A DNA stretch of 64,000 bases from Amylostereum areolatum. Taxonomy: Eukaryota > Basidiomycota > Agaricomycetes > Russulales > Stereaceae. Each line of letters begins with the position of its first letter. Positions within the stretch are counted from its first letter, which is position 1. This document shows, one piece after another, positions 1 to 11,285 of the stretch. The stretch lies in assembly GCA_012932865.1 (NCBI GenBank), contig SAXG01000099.1, forward strand, positions 56,176-120,175. The letters are read 5' to 3'. The notes under the pieces were generated by a model. It saw nothing but the letters and a program-made list of their open reading frames with translations. It searched no databases and was not told where the DNA came from. The translations under genes and the position numbers were made by a program.

Positions 1-2723
1 CGGCCAGCGCCGTTTTCGCATTGGGGTCATGGTTGAGCAACGCCGCCACGAGGCCGGGCTTGCCCGCGGACACGACACGGTGGAAGATGGTGAACTGGTT
101 ATCGTCCGCCATAGACGAGCTAGCGCCCGCCGCGACCAGCTTGGCCGCGATCTCCGCCCCGCGCGCCTCGTCCGGGGTGAACAGCGTCATCGTGAGCGGA
201 TGCAGGGGTTTGCCCTGCTTCGCCTTGGTCGGCAGCTTCGGGTCTGCGCCGGCGGCCAGGAGGACGTCCACGAGCTCGAGAGAGCCCGAGAGGATCGCGT
301 AGCCGAGCGGCGTGAAGGCAAAGTCCCAGTCCGGCACCGCAATGTCGAGAATATCGGGCTCCTCGTTGTTGTCCTCCAGAACATCCGCATCCGTCTGCTG
401 GCCCTTGGGAGACGCAGCCGGGACTTTGGGCTTCACGTAGTCCTTATCGTCCTCGTCCTCGTCCTCGTCTTCATCTTCATCTTCGTCCTCGTCCGATCTC
501 TCCGACTCCCAATCGTCTTCGCTGCTGGGGCGTTCGGGCTTGGTGACCACAGATATAGCCTCAGCTTCCGCCTTGGCCCTCGCCGCCTCCGCCGCCTTGA
601 CCTTGTTCTCCTCGCTTCGTGCGAGCATCTTCTTCACCAGCGCCACGTTCCCCATCTGCGCCGCAAGGTGCAACGACGACCGCCCTCCGACCAGCCGCGG
701 CGTCATGCGCGCACCTGCGTCGATCAGCGCCTCCGCGACTGCCGTCTGGCCACACAGGATCGCGACGTGGAGCGGCGTCCGTCCGACCTGGTCCCGCAGG
801 TTCACGTCCTCGCCGTCCTGGACCATCTGCACCACGGCCTCTTTGTCGCCGAGCGAGATCGCCGCGAAAAACTTTGCAGTCGCTTGGATGTATGCCTGCT
901 CGCTCCATTCACCCTCGTCGATCGGGTTGAAACTGCCGGAGAGGCTTTGACGGCCGGGGTCCTCTGCGATGAACCTGGGTAAACGTCAATGCTAGGGACA
1001 GCCAGAGCAACTGCGGCAACATACGCCACGCGTCCGCGAACATAGTTCTTGTCTTCTTCGTCCTGCAGCTCATGTTCCTCCTGATTTTCTGGCTCGGGGC
1101 ATTCCTGGAAGCGATGTGAGTGGGAAAGAGACTAACGACGACGGAAAGACATACCCCACAGCAGTCGTCGAGACATTCTTGCATCGTTCCAAAGAACGCC
1201 GAGTGTCGATGCAGGGTGCGTCCCTTATTCTTGGGATTGAACGGCGCTAGGGAAAGGGGTCAGCACGCAGACCTACCACCGCGCGGGCCGACTCACTGTT
1301 CATCCCCAGGTCCGTCTTGTAGATCAGCCTCTCGATGCGCTTCGCGTCCCAACCCGGTCCGTACGGGATCTGCAAAGACACCACGTCGTAGTTGCTCATC
1401 TCGAGGTCGCCTAAGCCGACCGTCGCTTTGAGGTCGCCCTTGTGCTGTCGCCGCCTGCCTGTGTACGGGTAGACAGTCTGCGTGGCGGTTGGGCGCCCGC
1501 GGAGGTCGCCCCGCTTTGCGAGATACTGCGAGCGCGCGTTCGCGTTCTCTAGCCTTTCAAGCACGAGCAGACGCGCGAGACCCTGGATGCGCGTAATCGC
1601 GCGTTCGAAGATCTATGACGTGTATTAGCACACGAATATAAGTAGGCTAAGGGGGCGGGAACGGACGGTGGGGTCGACGTTGCCGCGCTGGAGGTTCGGG
1701 ATGTAGATCTCAAAGTCGCGCAGGGAGTACTTGGCCAGGCGGACCTCGTACGAGGGCGACCGGCGCGTCACATCTACGGTGTTGGCCTGACGCATCATGG
1801 CCACGATCGCGCGCGGGTTGGCCCACACGCGATTGCCATCGTACGCACAGCAGGGGGCGTCGACGTCGAAGCCGGCCAAGATCTCGGCCGGGGAGCTGTA
1901 CAAGCGCAGGACGATTTGCACGCAGCGGTAAGGGTATTGTGCTGCATGATGACGTGAGCGAGTGGGTGGAGAAAAGGGAGATGGAAGACGCAGCAATAGA
2001 GGCGAGGAAAAGAAGGGACCTACAGTAGATAGACACGGTATGCTTCGTGCGCACGCAGGTGACGTCCCACGGGACCGAGTCGCGTACGGCCTCGTATATG
2101 GCGTTGATCTTGACTTCAGCCTGCAGAACGAGAAAAAAGATCAGACCGTGACGCGACCTAAAAATGCTGCAGACACATACCTGCTCCTGGGTCATTCCAT
2201 ACAAGAATAGATCCACGTCGGACGAATGGTAGGCGGTATCGTGGTACCATTTCCGCATCGCGCGCTTGCTCGTCTTGGCCGACTCGGGCAGCGGCGCGAG
2301 ACACGCCTGCACCGATCCTCCCGCGGCGACGACGCCGGTCCAATCCTCGAGCTGGGACAACGAACCCTCGGTGAATATCGCCCAATTCTTCTTGAACGCG
2401 TCGAGATCGTCCGCCATCGCAGGTTCGCCCTCCTTGCGTCGGCGGTCGGCGGGCAGTGGCATGACGTGCTTGGCCTGCAGGTCGACGTTGTCCTTCACGA
2501 CGCGAGCGCGGGTGGTGCGAACGCTGCTGGGAGCAGCAAAGACGTCGACGAGGCCGACATGAATGTCCTTGAGGCGCGTGTTGGCCTTGTCGGTGGCGAA
2601 GAGCTTGCGAAGCGCGGCCTCGTCGTCGAGAGAAGGTTGTAGGACGTCGTCGAGAGAGACGGGGCCTTTAGGAAGGGTGGAGAGATGAGATAAAAACGCG
2701 GCGGCCTCTGAGTTCTGCGACAT
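1..2723 (-). CDS. Ankyrin-repeat protein with N-terminal nucleotidyltransferase-like region, copy 1 (3' end cut by window edge)
   Basis: This is the 5' half of a large multi-exon gene read right to left from ATG at 2723. Exons read as 2723-2181, 2120-2024, 1941-1667, 1612-1297, 1246-1155, 1104-1025 and 974 to the window edge. All six complete exons are identical in length to copy 2 at 45979, and exon 7 stays open to base 1, so nothing seen here is broken. The first exon (181 residues) differs from copy 2 at six residues. The protein carries SDVDLFLYG (about residue 170), a basic-aromatic region, a long acidic Asp/Glu run and ankyrin repeats starting near residue 515 (GRTPLHVAIL). Introns differ more than exons, which suggests selection on the protein or gene conversion. 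A transposable element sits about 180 bp upstream of the start. No signal peptide is visible. Exact function is unknown. Confidence 0.85.
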
Positions 2724-2904
2724 GGCGGGGGATGAGAGTGAAGAATCAGGTGGGGGTAGCGCATCCTTTTAAGCAAAAAACGGGCAAGTCCAGGCTCGGT
2801 TGCGCGCCGGCCGTGACAGTAGAAAGGAAGGGCATCGTGTACGTGGTGAGTAACTCGCTTAGGAAGTTCATGGGAGGACTTGGTAGAAATCAAGCCGCGT
2901 GCGT

Positions 2905-4327
2905 CGTCAGAAAAAGACGATCCGGGATTATGCACGGTTACCCACGCTTATAATCATCATTTTTGCCATTTTTTTGCCGGGGTCTTATAGCTGGGTATAA
3001 ACTGTGCAACAGCATCGCTGTCACATTGTCCACGGCTATAGCTCGCCGGCCGATGGACAATACTTGATTACGGCGGAGGTCGAGTCCCCGTGTAACCGGA
3101 CATAGGCCGTCTAGGCAAGTCTTAAAATGCCATATCATCTGCCGTCCAGAAGATCTCAATCGGTTACAACCCGCCATCCAGAAGATCTCAATCGGTTACA
3201 ACTCGCTGTCCAGAAGATCTCAACCGGTTACAACAGAGAATAGATCAACTTGGGTAGCATGCATAATGATTTCAATATTCTTCTACTACAATACTCAAAT
3301 CATCCTGCCCGCTCTTCAGATCTCAGATCTCAGACTTCAGCTACCACCTAACTTATATATATTCAGCATGATCAACGAGTAGAGCGTAACAAAATATATT
3401 ATGCTTTGACAACTAATTGTGTACGATCTAAGAGATTACATGTATTAATTATATTATAGATGGACCTCCAGCTCAGAGAAAGCAAGCGGAGCCAACGAGC
3501 GAGAGAACAGCCAGGAATAGCGAAGGCAGCAGCAGCAGAGGCAGGAGATTCATTGCACCTTGAATACATCAGGTATGGAGCAGGGGCTGAGGGAGAGGCT
3601 GAGCGCTGAGATGACTTGGGTGAGAGGAAGTCGGGAGTCAAGCGGGAGATGGGGGACAGTGCGCGCGCGCTCTGCTTTATATGCTCAGACAGGGTGACGA
3701 AGGGTGACGAGTTCATCACCGTGACAGTGAGGCTAAGCCGGTGACGATGGGACCAGAACGAGACGCGTCGCGGCGAGACTCACTGTCGTGGACTCGAATG
3801 GCCTACCGACTGGAACATCGGCACGCCCTCGGTCCCGCCGCAGGCCACAGGGGAAGCAGGACTTAGCCGATTTTGAGGCATCCAGGACGTGTAGGTGGCG
3901 GTGGTGAGTGGGGGATTCGAGGATGGTGCGGAGGGTGTACTATACAGTGTTAGTTTGTCTCATGCATCACAGTTGAGTCGACGTACTAGAGGACCCACTC
4001 ACGGGGCTTGCTTACTCGAAACCATGGAATGACAAGGGATGGACCTGAAGGGGGTGACTCGTTAGACGGCTTTAAAATCAGCATAAGGGAAAAGTGTATG
4101 TGCTCGTACCTGCATTACAATTGCGTCGAGGGAGTGGTATACACGACGACAACGCGTTGTTGCGAGACAAGACGAGGTTTACACGCGTTGACATAGATTG
4201 ATGACGAAGCAAGGCCGAGATTACAGCCGAGAACAACCCGGGTTGGGACATAATAACTAGCTTATAATCAGGTTATGATGAGACGTTTGCCAAATTTGAT
4301 TATAATCCCGGTCGCCTTTTTCTGACG
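2905..4327. mobile_element. Non-autonomous DNA transposon with terminal inverted repeats
   Basis: The element begins CGTCAGAAAAAG at 2905 and ends with the perfect reverse complement at 4327. The match continues imperfectly for about 27 bp on each side (CCGGGATTAT shared, one 1-bp gap). Arm 2 of the duplication preserves the empty site near 45785-45800: joining bases up to 2904 with bases from 4330 recreates its sequence. This implies a 2-bp GT target duplication (2903-2904 and 4328-4329); a 4-bp GTCG duplication is possible if the true ends are TCAG. Length is 1423 bp. No transposase-like protein is readable inside, so it probably depends on a partner elsewhere. It contains a three-unit 32-bp tandem repeat. 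Confidence 0.8.
3139..3234. repeat. Three-unit 32-bp tandem repeat inside the TIR element
   Basis: Three head-to-tail units end at 3170, 3202 and 3234. Each contains CCAGAAGATCTCAA followed by CGGTTACAAC. Unit 3 differs by T to C in the middle. The units abut without spacers, so this is a minisatellite inside the transposon. Confidence 0.85.
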
Positions 4328-4952
4328 GTCGCCACGCTCCCCGATACCTTCCTTTTTTGGATTGCGGGCGCTTAATATTTCTCAAAATTCGTCGAAGTCG
4401 TGACTCGATTCTACTCCGTCTTATGCAAATTACCGCCACTGTAGGTACGAACTCCCGCACTCGTGGGTGAACGCAGGGACCACGTCTTATTTTTCACCCA
4501 CGAGATTCAATCGATTGTGTGTCTGTATGACTCCGTCCCACCTGTTCTGTGTGAAGAGAAACCCGCCTCATTGCGCGCTGAGCATTTTTCGACATTAATC
4601 ACAGAGTCAATCGGTGGCTGAAAGGGTCTAATGGAAGACTGCAGGCGATCGCGAGGATGATTTTTCTTGATGATCAAAAGAACGCCTCAGTCCGAGCCCC
4701 GATCCTGGCTGGAGGGTAGGGACTGCGCCTGTAAACGGCTTGCGAGCGCTTAACTGAATTCAGAGACTGTCATAAATTATCACGTACTAAACATGGCAGC
4801 GGTCGATTGCGCGAGAGGGTGCAGTATCTAACCGTACATTATTCAGGCTGAGAGACGATCTGACGATTGAACTTGGTGACTAGTACTCCACCTATCGAGT
4901 GCACGACCGTTTTGTTCACCGTTCACGGATGTACGTCGAACGACTCAAGCCC
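4328..4952. other. Intergenic DNA of duplication arm 1
   Basis: No gene is visible. The stretch is duplicated intergenic DNA, alternately matching and not matching 45360-45790 on the opposite strand. About 190 bp next to the Hrp1 fragment has no counterpart in arm 2. Confidence 0.7.
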
Positions 4953-5605
4953 CTACAGCAGCGACATGCCCACAAACAATTTTGTCCGTCGTGTTTCAGT
5001 CATCATAAATCTGTGGGTGGTAAAATCACTCACGAATTCATAAAGATCAGGTAGAGAGGAGCGCACATCCCGCCACCCATCATCGAGTTGACGGCATGCG
5101 CGTGTACAGGTTCGCAAGTGCCTGCGTCGTCCCCCCTGACGCCGCGCCAGTCTGGGGCGTGACTGAGGCCTGATTAAACCTTTGGCTGGTGAATACGGCT
5201 GTGTTCCCACCAGTGAATCCAGCTCCAGCCCCGCCGGTAAATTTGAACCCACCGTGGCCCCCACCACCGACACCGCCGCCGCCACCACCACGACCGACTG
5301 GGACGGCACCGTAGACATTGGCACCACCGTCCAGCTCACGCTATACCCGGGGTTGTGCGAGCTTTACATTGATCTAGAACAAAGAAAATCACATGAGCAC
5401 ACGCTGTACAACAGTGGGGAGCGTGGAGAGTATATCATCTTCCCGTCGAGAAAGGGCGTGACGTCCGTATGCTCGGACGAGATGAACGTGAACCCGAAAC
5501 CCTTGCTCTTACCCGTTTCCCGATCCAGCATGGCCGTCGACATTTTGCCAAACTGCGAGAAGAACGACGGGGCCTCCGATGAACGGCTTGGTCGCACGCT
5601 AGGGC
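4953..5605 (-). pseudogene. Decayed fragment of Hrp1-like RNA-binding protein gene
   Basis: This is a degenerate copy of the second half of the gene at 42988-45060. It retains an RRM2 core (FFSQFGK, MLDRETGKSKGFGF, TDVTPFL), the intron that follows it, and part of the glycine-rich tail. It is broken in several ways: RRM1 is missing; bases are lost and gained within RRM2 (the GFGQLEI segment is absent); the frame after the intron meets TAG at 5343-5341 where the intact gene has GCA CAG; and the Met/Gly-rich end is deleted. The lesions fit loss of selection after a duplication whose breakpoint cut the gene. It is unlikely to make protein. Confidence 0.85.
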
Positions 5606-6687
5606 GATTGCCTTGATTTTTTCTAACTTATAGTTCAGAGGTGGGAATGCAACTAGGAGGGTCGACTTTTCAGCTCGTTAAAGTGTGCAGATTGGTAGGT
5701 GCAAAAATCTGCAAACCGATTGTGCTAAGTTGCACTCAGCATGTCCATCCAGAAACGAACGCGCACTCTTGAGTTTTCGCTCGCTTTACCGTTACGCAGT
5801 ACATTGCTGGATATAAGCCTCGGATCCCATGCGAACGGGTGCACCGGGGGTATGCGATGCCAGACTGTTCCGATGCTGTCGAAAGACTCAAAGAGGTGCG
5901 AGAGGCAACGGGGCGTAAGTTGATCATGTGACGTCTAGTGCTTACGGTCTGTCGGACCGAGGATTCTTTGTAAGTATACCCATACACCTATTACAAGATA
6001 ACGTAGTAGATCTCCCACGATTTGAAGATAACGCTTCCAGCGTAGGCAACGCGCGCCGGCCTTCCTCGACGACTCCCACATGTTCTTCAGCACCTCCCGC
6101 ATGGCCTTTCTATTTATACAGACCGTCGACGATGCATCGCATGGCTTAGAGGCTGGCAACACTGCGAAGCCCTATGTTCCGGCCGGGCCCCCACAATTCC
6201 GAACTGCAGGAAGGGATTCGAGGACCGGACGATGCATATGGATGGTTTGGGGTTTGGGCCGTCGGGTTTGTAGATGAAGGCCAGAGGTCAGAGCAGGATG
6301 TGGAAGTATCAAGGTGTGGGCTCAGACCGCTTTCATGAACGCACCCGTCTGAGACCTCTTGAGCAGAAAGAGCGTTCAAGACTCTTCAAGTTCGAAAGCC
6401 GTAGCACTTCCAAACGCGAAGCCCCATTCGACCCGGAACTTCCCCCCGGCTACTTCTTCCAACAACGGCCCATATGGTTCCGGTCGCAATGCGAGCATGC
6501 AGAAGTTGGCCCGTATGGAATGGACAACCCCGACCGTCGACTTCTGAACTCCGGGCGGTCTAAGACATCACGACCAAGATGGGATCACATCGCACCCGCG
6601 CGTACACACAAGCGTGCCCAAATATAAATATACAGCGGCAACGATTCCTTCCACCCCCTCCCACCTCTCATCCATTCGCCCACGGTC
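5606..6687. other. Intergenic region upstream of S10 carboxypeptidase 1
   Basis: About 1.1 kb with only short unsupported frames. Weak similarity to the inter-RRM part of the Hrp1-like gene may continue to about 5690. The final 70 bp carry a TATA box and pyrimidine-rich DNA leading to the start at 6688. Nothing else recognised. Confidence 0.6.
6621..6632 (+). promoter_or_regulatory. TATA box of S10 carboxypeptidase 1
   Basis: AATATAAATATA lies 56 bp before the start codon, at the spacing seen for other secreted-enzyme genes in the window. Confidence 0.55.
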
Positions 6688-9087
6688 ATGGTGCGACTTA
6701 CCTCGCTTCTGACGCTCGCTGGCGGCTTTCTGGCATTGGCGGAGGCGCGCTTGGTGACGCCCCTACAGATGAACGCGATGCGAAGGGATGCCGTGGCGCG
6801 TGTGAACAGCGCTCGAAGGATTGCTGAGGTGAACACGACCGCCACGGTAAAAAACATCACGTTTGCGAACCCGAAAGCCTCAGGTGAGCCCCGTCTCCTG
6901 TTCGTGTGTGACGTCGTACTCACTGTTAGGCAGAATACTATGTCGATGGGTCGAGCATTCCGCTGGTGGATTTCGACGTCGGACCGTCGTGGGCAGGGCT
7001 CATCCCAATCAGCGGGAACGCGAGCGAGACGCGTGAGGTGAGCTCTGGCCGTTTGTTTTACAAGCAAGGTGGCTGACCGCGGCTTCGTAATAGCTATTCT
7101 TCTGGTTCTTCCCGCCCGGTCCCGAGGGCAGCCTCGACGACATCATCTTTTGGACGAATGGGGGACCGGGGTGCAGTTCTCTCGACGGTTCTTTCAAGGA
7201 GAATGGGGTGCGTCGATTCGTCTGTTTCGCGCGACTGTTTTCACCACTGACGGGAAGTCGTGTGCAGCCATTTACGTGGGGAACGGGCTTGGCGAAGCCG
7301 ACACAGAACGAATTCAGCTGGACAAACCTGTCGAGTGTGCTGTACATCGAACAGCCCGTCGGGACTGGGTTCACTCAAGGTGTGCCCGATGCGCAGGTGA
7401 GTAGGAGGGCCCGATTGCTACTGTGCGTTGCTAATAGCTGGATTTTTTTCGTTGGATAGAATGAGGATGACGTTGCAGCCCAGGTCGTCGGTTTCATGCA
7501 GCAGTTCCTGGAAGTGTTCTCCGAGCTGAAGGGGAAGAATTTGTATATCTCTGGCGAGAGTGTAAGCTGTCATTTCACCAGTGGAATCTTCGCTGACTTG
7601 TCGTTGCAGTATGCCGGGATGTATGTGCCTTGTAAGTGCGCTTGATTGCCCTTGAGACTACGTGTCGAATGACACCATGCTTTCCCAGACATCGCGAACT
7701 ACATTTACGAGAACTCTGGTTCGCTTGACTTGAACCTTAAGGGAATATGGGTCAGCGATCGTACGTCCCTCTCCTTTCTACGTCGGAAACCGTCTCTGAC
7801 CCATAGATCTTCCTTCAGCTGTCTTAACATACGACGTCGTCCAAGAAGAGATCCCCGCTGTCGATTTCGTGCACAAATACGAGCACGTCTTCGCCTTCAA
7901 GTGAGAGCCTCGCCCGTCCCCGTCCTCTGTCTTTTCTCATGTAAACCGCGGCCTGTCAGCCAATCCTTTATGGCACAACTCGACGCAACGGCCGAGAAAT
8001 GCGGCTACACAGGCTGGATTGACAAATATGTCACGTATCCTCCTACCGGACCACTCCCCACCCCACCCGATTTCACGGACGAATGTGACGTCTGGTCACA
8101 AATTTTCGAGGCTGCCCTGCTCATCAACCCGGCGTTCAACATTTACAAGATCTTCGACACTGTACGCCCCTCTCACCACCGTCCATCATTCCTTCCCAAC
8201 CTGACAAATCACATCTCAGTGGCCCATCCTCTGGGATGTCCTCGGCTTCCCGTGCGTTGGCTTGTTCTCTTTCCCTCTCGTTTTCGCGCTGACGGCTGCG
8301 TATACAGCGGGAGCTCCGAAGACGTGCAGACCTCCCCGGTTTACTTCGACCGCGAGGACGTCAAGAAGGCCATACACGCGCCCGCCAACGTCACCTGGTC
8401 GCTCTGCTCGAACGTGGACGTGTTCCCGAATGGCGATGCTAGCGATCCATCTGCGCTCTCCGTGCTCCCGAACGTGATCGAGAAGAGCGAGCGGAGCGTC
8501 ATCGTGCACGGCACGGCGGACTTCATCCTTCTTTCTGACGGGTGGGTGCTTTTCCTTCCGGGTTTGCCAAGGTCACGCGGCTGAGTGTAGCCTGATTTTA
8601 GGTCAAGAGTCGCGATTCAGAAGTGAGCGTTTCCATCCTCGATGACCGCATTCATACTTACTGATGAACACCATGGTGCTCTCGTTCGCTATCAGCATGA
8701 CATGTAAGTTCACGTTGCTCTTCCGACTCTCAACCTGTCTTTAACGTTTTCGCGTTACTCCAGGGAACGGGCAGCAAGGCTTCCAAACCCCCATCACGGA
8801 TGACTCTTTCATAGTCGATGGCATGGGCGCGCTGGGCACCTCCCACACGGAGCGCGGGCTGACATACTACGAAGTCAACCTCAGCGGACACATGTGTGTT
8901 TCCTTCTTCCGGCTCGCCACAGCGATGCCCATGACTGACTTTATTCGAACATGCGCAGGGTCCCGCAGGACTCGCCCGTGGTAAGTTATTCTGTGGATGT
9001 GTTCAGATGACTTGGAATGCTGATTGTGGTCCTCAGGCTGCGTTTCAGATCATGTCATACCTCATGGGCTTCAGGGAGAACCCATGA
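6688..9087 (+). CDS. Secreted serine carboxypeptidase (S10 family), copy 1
   Basis: Sixteen exons give 506 residues: 6688-6883, 6934-7037, 7094-7207, 7268-7396, 7460-7561, 7610-7631, 7689-7760, 7819-7900, 7960-8161, 8220-8251, 8308-8541, 8602-8622, 8696-8703, 8764-8893, 8959-8980 and 9037-9087. The lengths sum to 1521 nt, in frame. A hydrophobic signal peptide ([20 protein letters not shown]) is followed by a short propeptide-like stretch. Family motifs are the oxyanion region [12 protein letters not shown], the nucleophile GESYAG (Ser215, split by an intron), the acid Asp423 in TADFILL and His482 in SGHMVPQ. S10 enzymes remove C-terminal residues at acidic pH, here probably outside the cell. 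Exon 13 is only 8 nt. The gene converges on FAD oxidoreductase 1, leaving 116 bp between them. It is a paralogue of 17389-19780, with some introns differing. Confidence 0.93.
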
Positions 9088-9203
9088 AAGACGGGGACCA
9101 CGAAATAGCTGGATGATGATTTTCTCGACTGGAACTTTTACTATAACGTCAACGTATTCCGTACGCTTTGTACACACTGCCTGGTCACCGCTGTATGCAT
9201 CCT

Positions 9204-11285
9204 TCACAGCTTGAACCCGCCCGTAAGACCCATGACATCTTCTGGATCGTATTGCTTCTTGATCTCCCTCAGCCGTCCCACGTTTGGCCCGTAAATCTTC
9301 TCCACGGGCGTCCCCTCCAGCGCGTAGTTCCCGTACTCGAAGTCGTCCTCGACCGCCTGTCCGAGCCTCAGCGCCGCCGTGCGCAATTCGGCGGTCGCCT
9401 GCGCGAGCGTCGAACGCATGACCGCGTCGCTCGACGGGAGGTTCCACGTGAGGGTCAAATCGAGGGGGGTGAGCGGGATGGAGCGCGTGGGCGGGTAGGC
9501 TGAGGGAGATGTGGGAGAGAAGCTGTAGAGCGCGGCGTTGAATGGCTCTGGGTTGATGGAGAAAAGTATGGTGGCTTCGACCTCAGCCAGACGTGCACTC
9601 CAGAACTGGGAACAAAGGTCAGACATTGCACGTCGGCAAAGGCAAGTGCGTGCGTACCTGGGTTGCGTTTTGCACGGCCTGAAGGAATGCCGGGGTATAT
9701 TGAAGTATGGACACGGTGCTGTACGCCTGCCTGCATCCGCGGGGATAATATAAGGTCGAAGCGCACGTGGGCATTGAAGTGCCAACGAGAGCTTACCGTG
9801 GGCCATCCGCCTGACCCGGGATAGACTGCATGAACGCAGAAAACGAGCGCGTGCCCACGTCGCTCGACAGCGCCGGGATCGTCAAGAACGCGTCGAAGAT
9901 CCCAGGCGGCGGCGTTGGTGCGTCGTAGAAGAGGGTCATTCCGAAGAGAAACTAAGTGCCACGCTAGGTCAGCGGGCGGGTGGCAAGTGCGGAGCCTTGG
10001 AGACTACACGGAGGGGATGATGCTCACGCTGCCATCGGCCGAGTCGTACGAGGGGATCAGTTGTGCTTTCCTGTCGGTCACGTTGAGGTCGAAGTCGGAC
10101 ACGGCCGCGGATATCGCGTCGAATTGGGTGCCGTTGAAGACGATGACGCCCCCCTGATTTTACCATACGTCAGGTGGGAGTGTCCACGACCGAAAAGGCG
10201 GTCACGCACCCACACGTCAGTTTGAGGGTGTGAAAGAAAGGTGAACTTGGTCACGATACCCTGGAAGACGATGATCAAGAGGTCAGGTTATCCACGGGTA
10301 CACATCTTTGAAGGGGGTACTTGCAAAGTTATTGGAGCCACCCTGGAGGAAAAGGAGTCGTGAGCACGGATTCTCTACCAGCTCGATCGAAGGACACATG
10401 TACTCGGAGAGCAAACCACAAGTCGCCAGAGGAGTTCGTGATGGAAGTTACGGTGCCATTCGGCAAAACGAGTTCATACGCCGCGACATTGTCGAGTGCC
10501 AAACCATACTGGTTGGTCTTCCAGGAATACCCTGTCCGCGGTTATCTTAGTCCAAAGGGGATATCATAGCATGTTCAGGGCTCACCTCCGCCCAGCGTCA
10601 AGCCTGCAACGCCCACACCAGGGATACGCCCACCCACAACGTTGATGCCGGACCCGTCTAGGGCTTGATAGACATCATCCCAGATCAGGCCGGCACCCAC
10701 GTCTACCGTACCAGATGAAGGGTTGTTCTGAATGGAGGAGAAGCGTGACATGGCGATTTGGACGCCCGTGGTGGACGAGAAGCCTGGGTTCATGATGTGC
10801 CCTCCTCCTTTGACCTACGAAAAATAAAGCTCGTTGCAAAGGTGTTGGAAGGAAGTTCATGTACCGCAAACGGTGTACGCTCTTTTCCCAGGACTTGAAG
10901 CTGGAAAGATGTAGATCATGGGATCACCATCCATGGTAGACACTAGCATGTGAACCTAGATTGACGCACGATGATGCCAACATCTTGCGCGGTGCCCGGC
11001 TCTACGGAACAAGTAGAGTTTTGTGTGCTTGCATCGGAATAGTGGGCAATATCAGCGGTATATTGAGAGGAGCCTGTGTGGAACACGAATCACGACATGA
11101 GTTGTGACATCAAAGTCAAGAAAGTTTGCGATCAAACCTGGATAGAAAACCTCGGAAGCGGACGAAATGGCGCTCGCGATGAGAGCACAAGCGGTATTGG
11201 CACTGTCTTGAGGATAGGCAGGGGGAGCAGAAGCCGATGTCAGAACACTCCAATACAGCAGAAAGGAGGTTTGTACGAGCATCAT
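9204..11285 (-). CDS. Secreted FAD-linked oxidoreductase (berberine-bridge / AA7 type), copy 1
   Basis: The reading starts at 11285 (MMLVQTSFLLYWSVLTSASA, a signal peptide; the second Met is equally possible) and ends at TGA 9206-9204 after MGLTGGFKL. The first exon ends at 11138 and the next begins at 11073. The FAD-binding (PCMH) domain shows VKGGGHIMNPGFSST, where the GGGH histidine aligns with the usual histidyl-FAD attachment site, then DVGAGLIWDDVYQAL and VVGGRIPGVGVAGLTLGGG. The C-terminal BBE domain has EDDFEYGNYALEG and IYGPNVGRLREIKKQYDP. No cysteine is present where bicovalent members have their second flavin link. Such enzymes oxidise sugars, alcohols or secondary metabolites with O2. 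The three copies here (9204, 23640, 58037) share intron positions. The substrate cannot be inferred. Confidence 0.9.

Larger units (their letters stand above)
1..5600 (-). repeat. Inverted segmental duplication, arm 1
   Basis: The sequence matches about 44200-48708 in reverse-complement orientation and in the same gene order: Hrp1-like fragment, intergenic DNA, then the ankyrin gene. Matching continues through introns and through intergenic patches (4740-4530 with about 45400-45610; 4470-4330 with about 45690-45785; 2904-2724 with about 45790-45978). The arm differs by a 1.4-kb insertion, a large deletion in the Gly/Met-rich part of the Hrp1 fragment and roughly 190 bp of unmatched DNA near 4760-4950. 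The left end lies outside the window. The right breakpoint is near 5600, inside the coding sequence of the Hrp1-like gene between its two RRM domains. Confidence 0.9.

Noticed and set aside
1..2723. Ankyrin copy 1 as a pseudogene
   Set aside because: Six complete exons equal copy 2 in length, splice sites are conserved and the seventh exon is open to the window edge.
3020..3100. Possible tRNA (GGTCGAGTCCCCG resembles a B box)
   Set aside because: No matching A box, no acceptor stem pairing and no cloverleaf could be formed.
3139..3234. CRISPR-like repeats
   Set aside because: Only three adjoining 32-bp units with no spacers, inside a transposon of a eukaryote.
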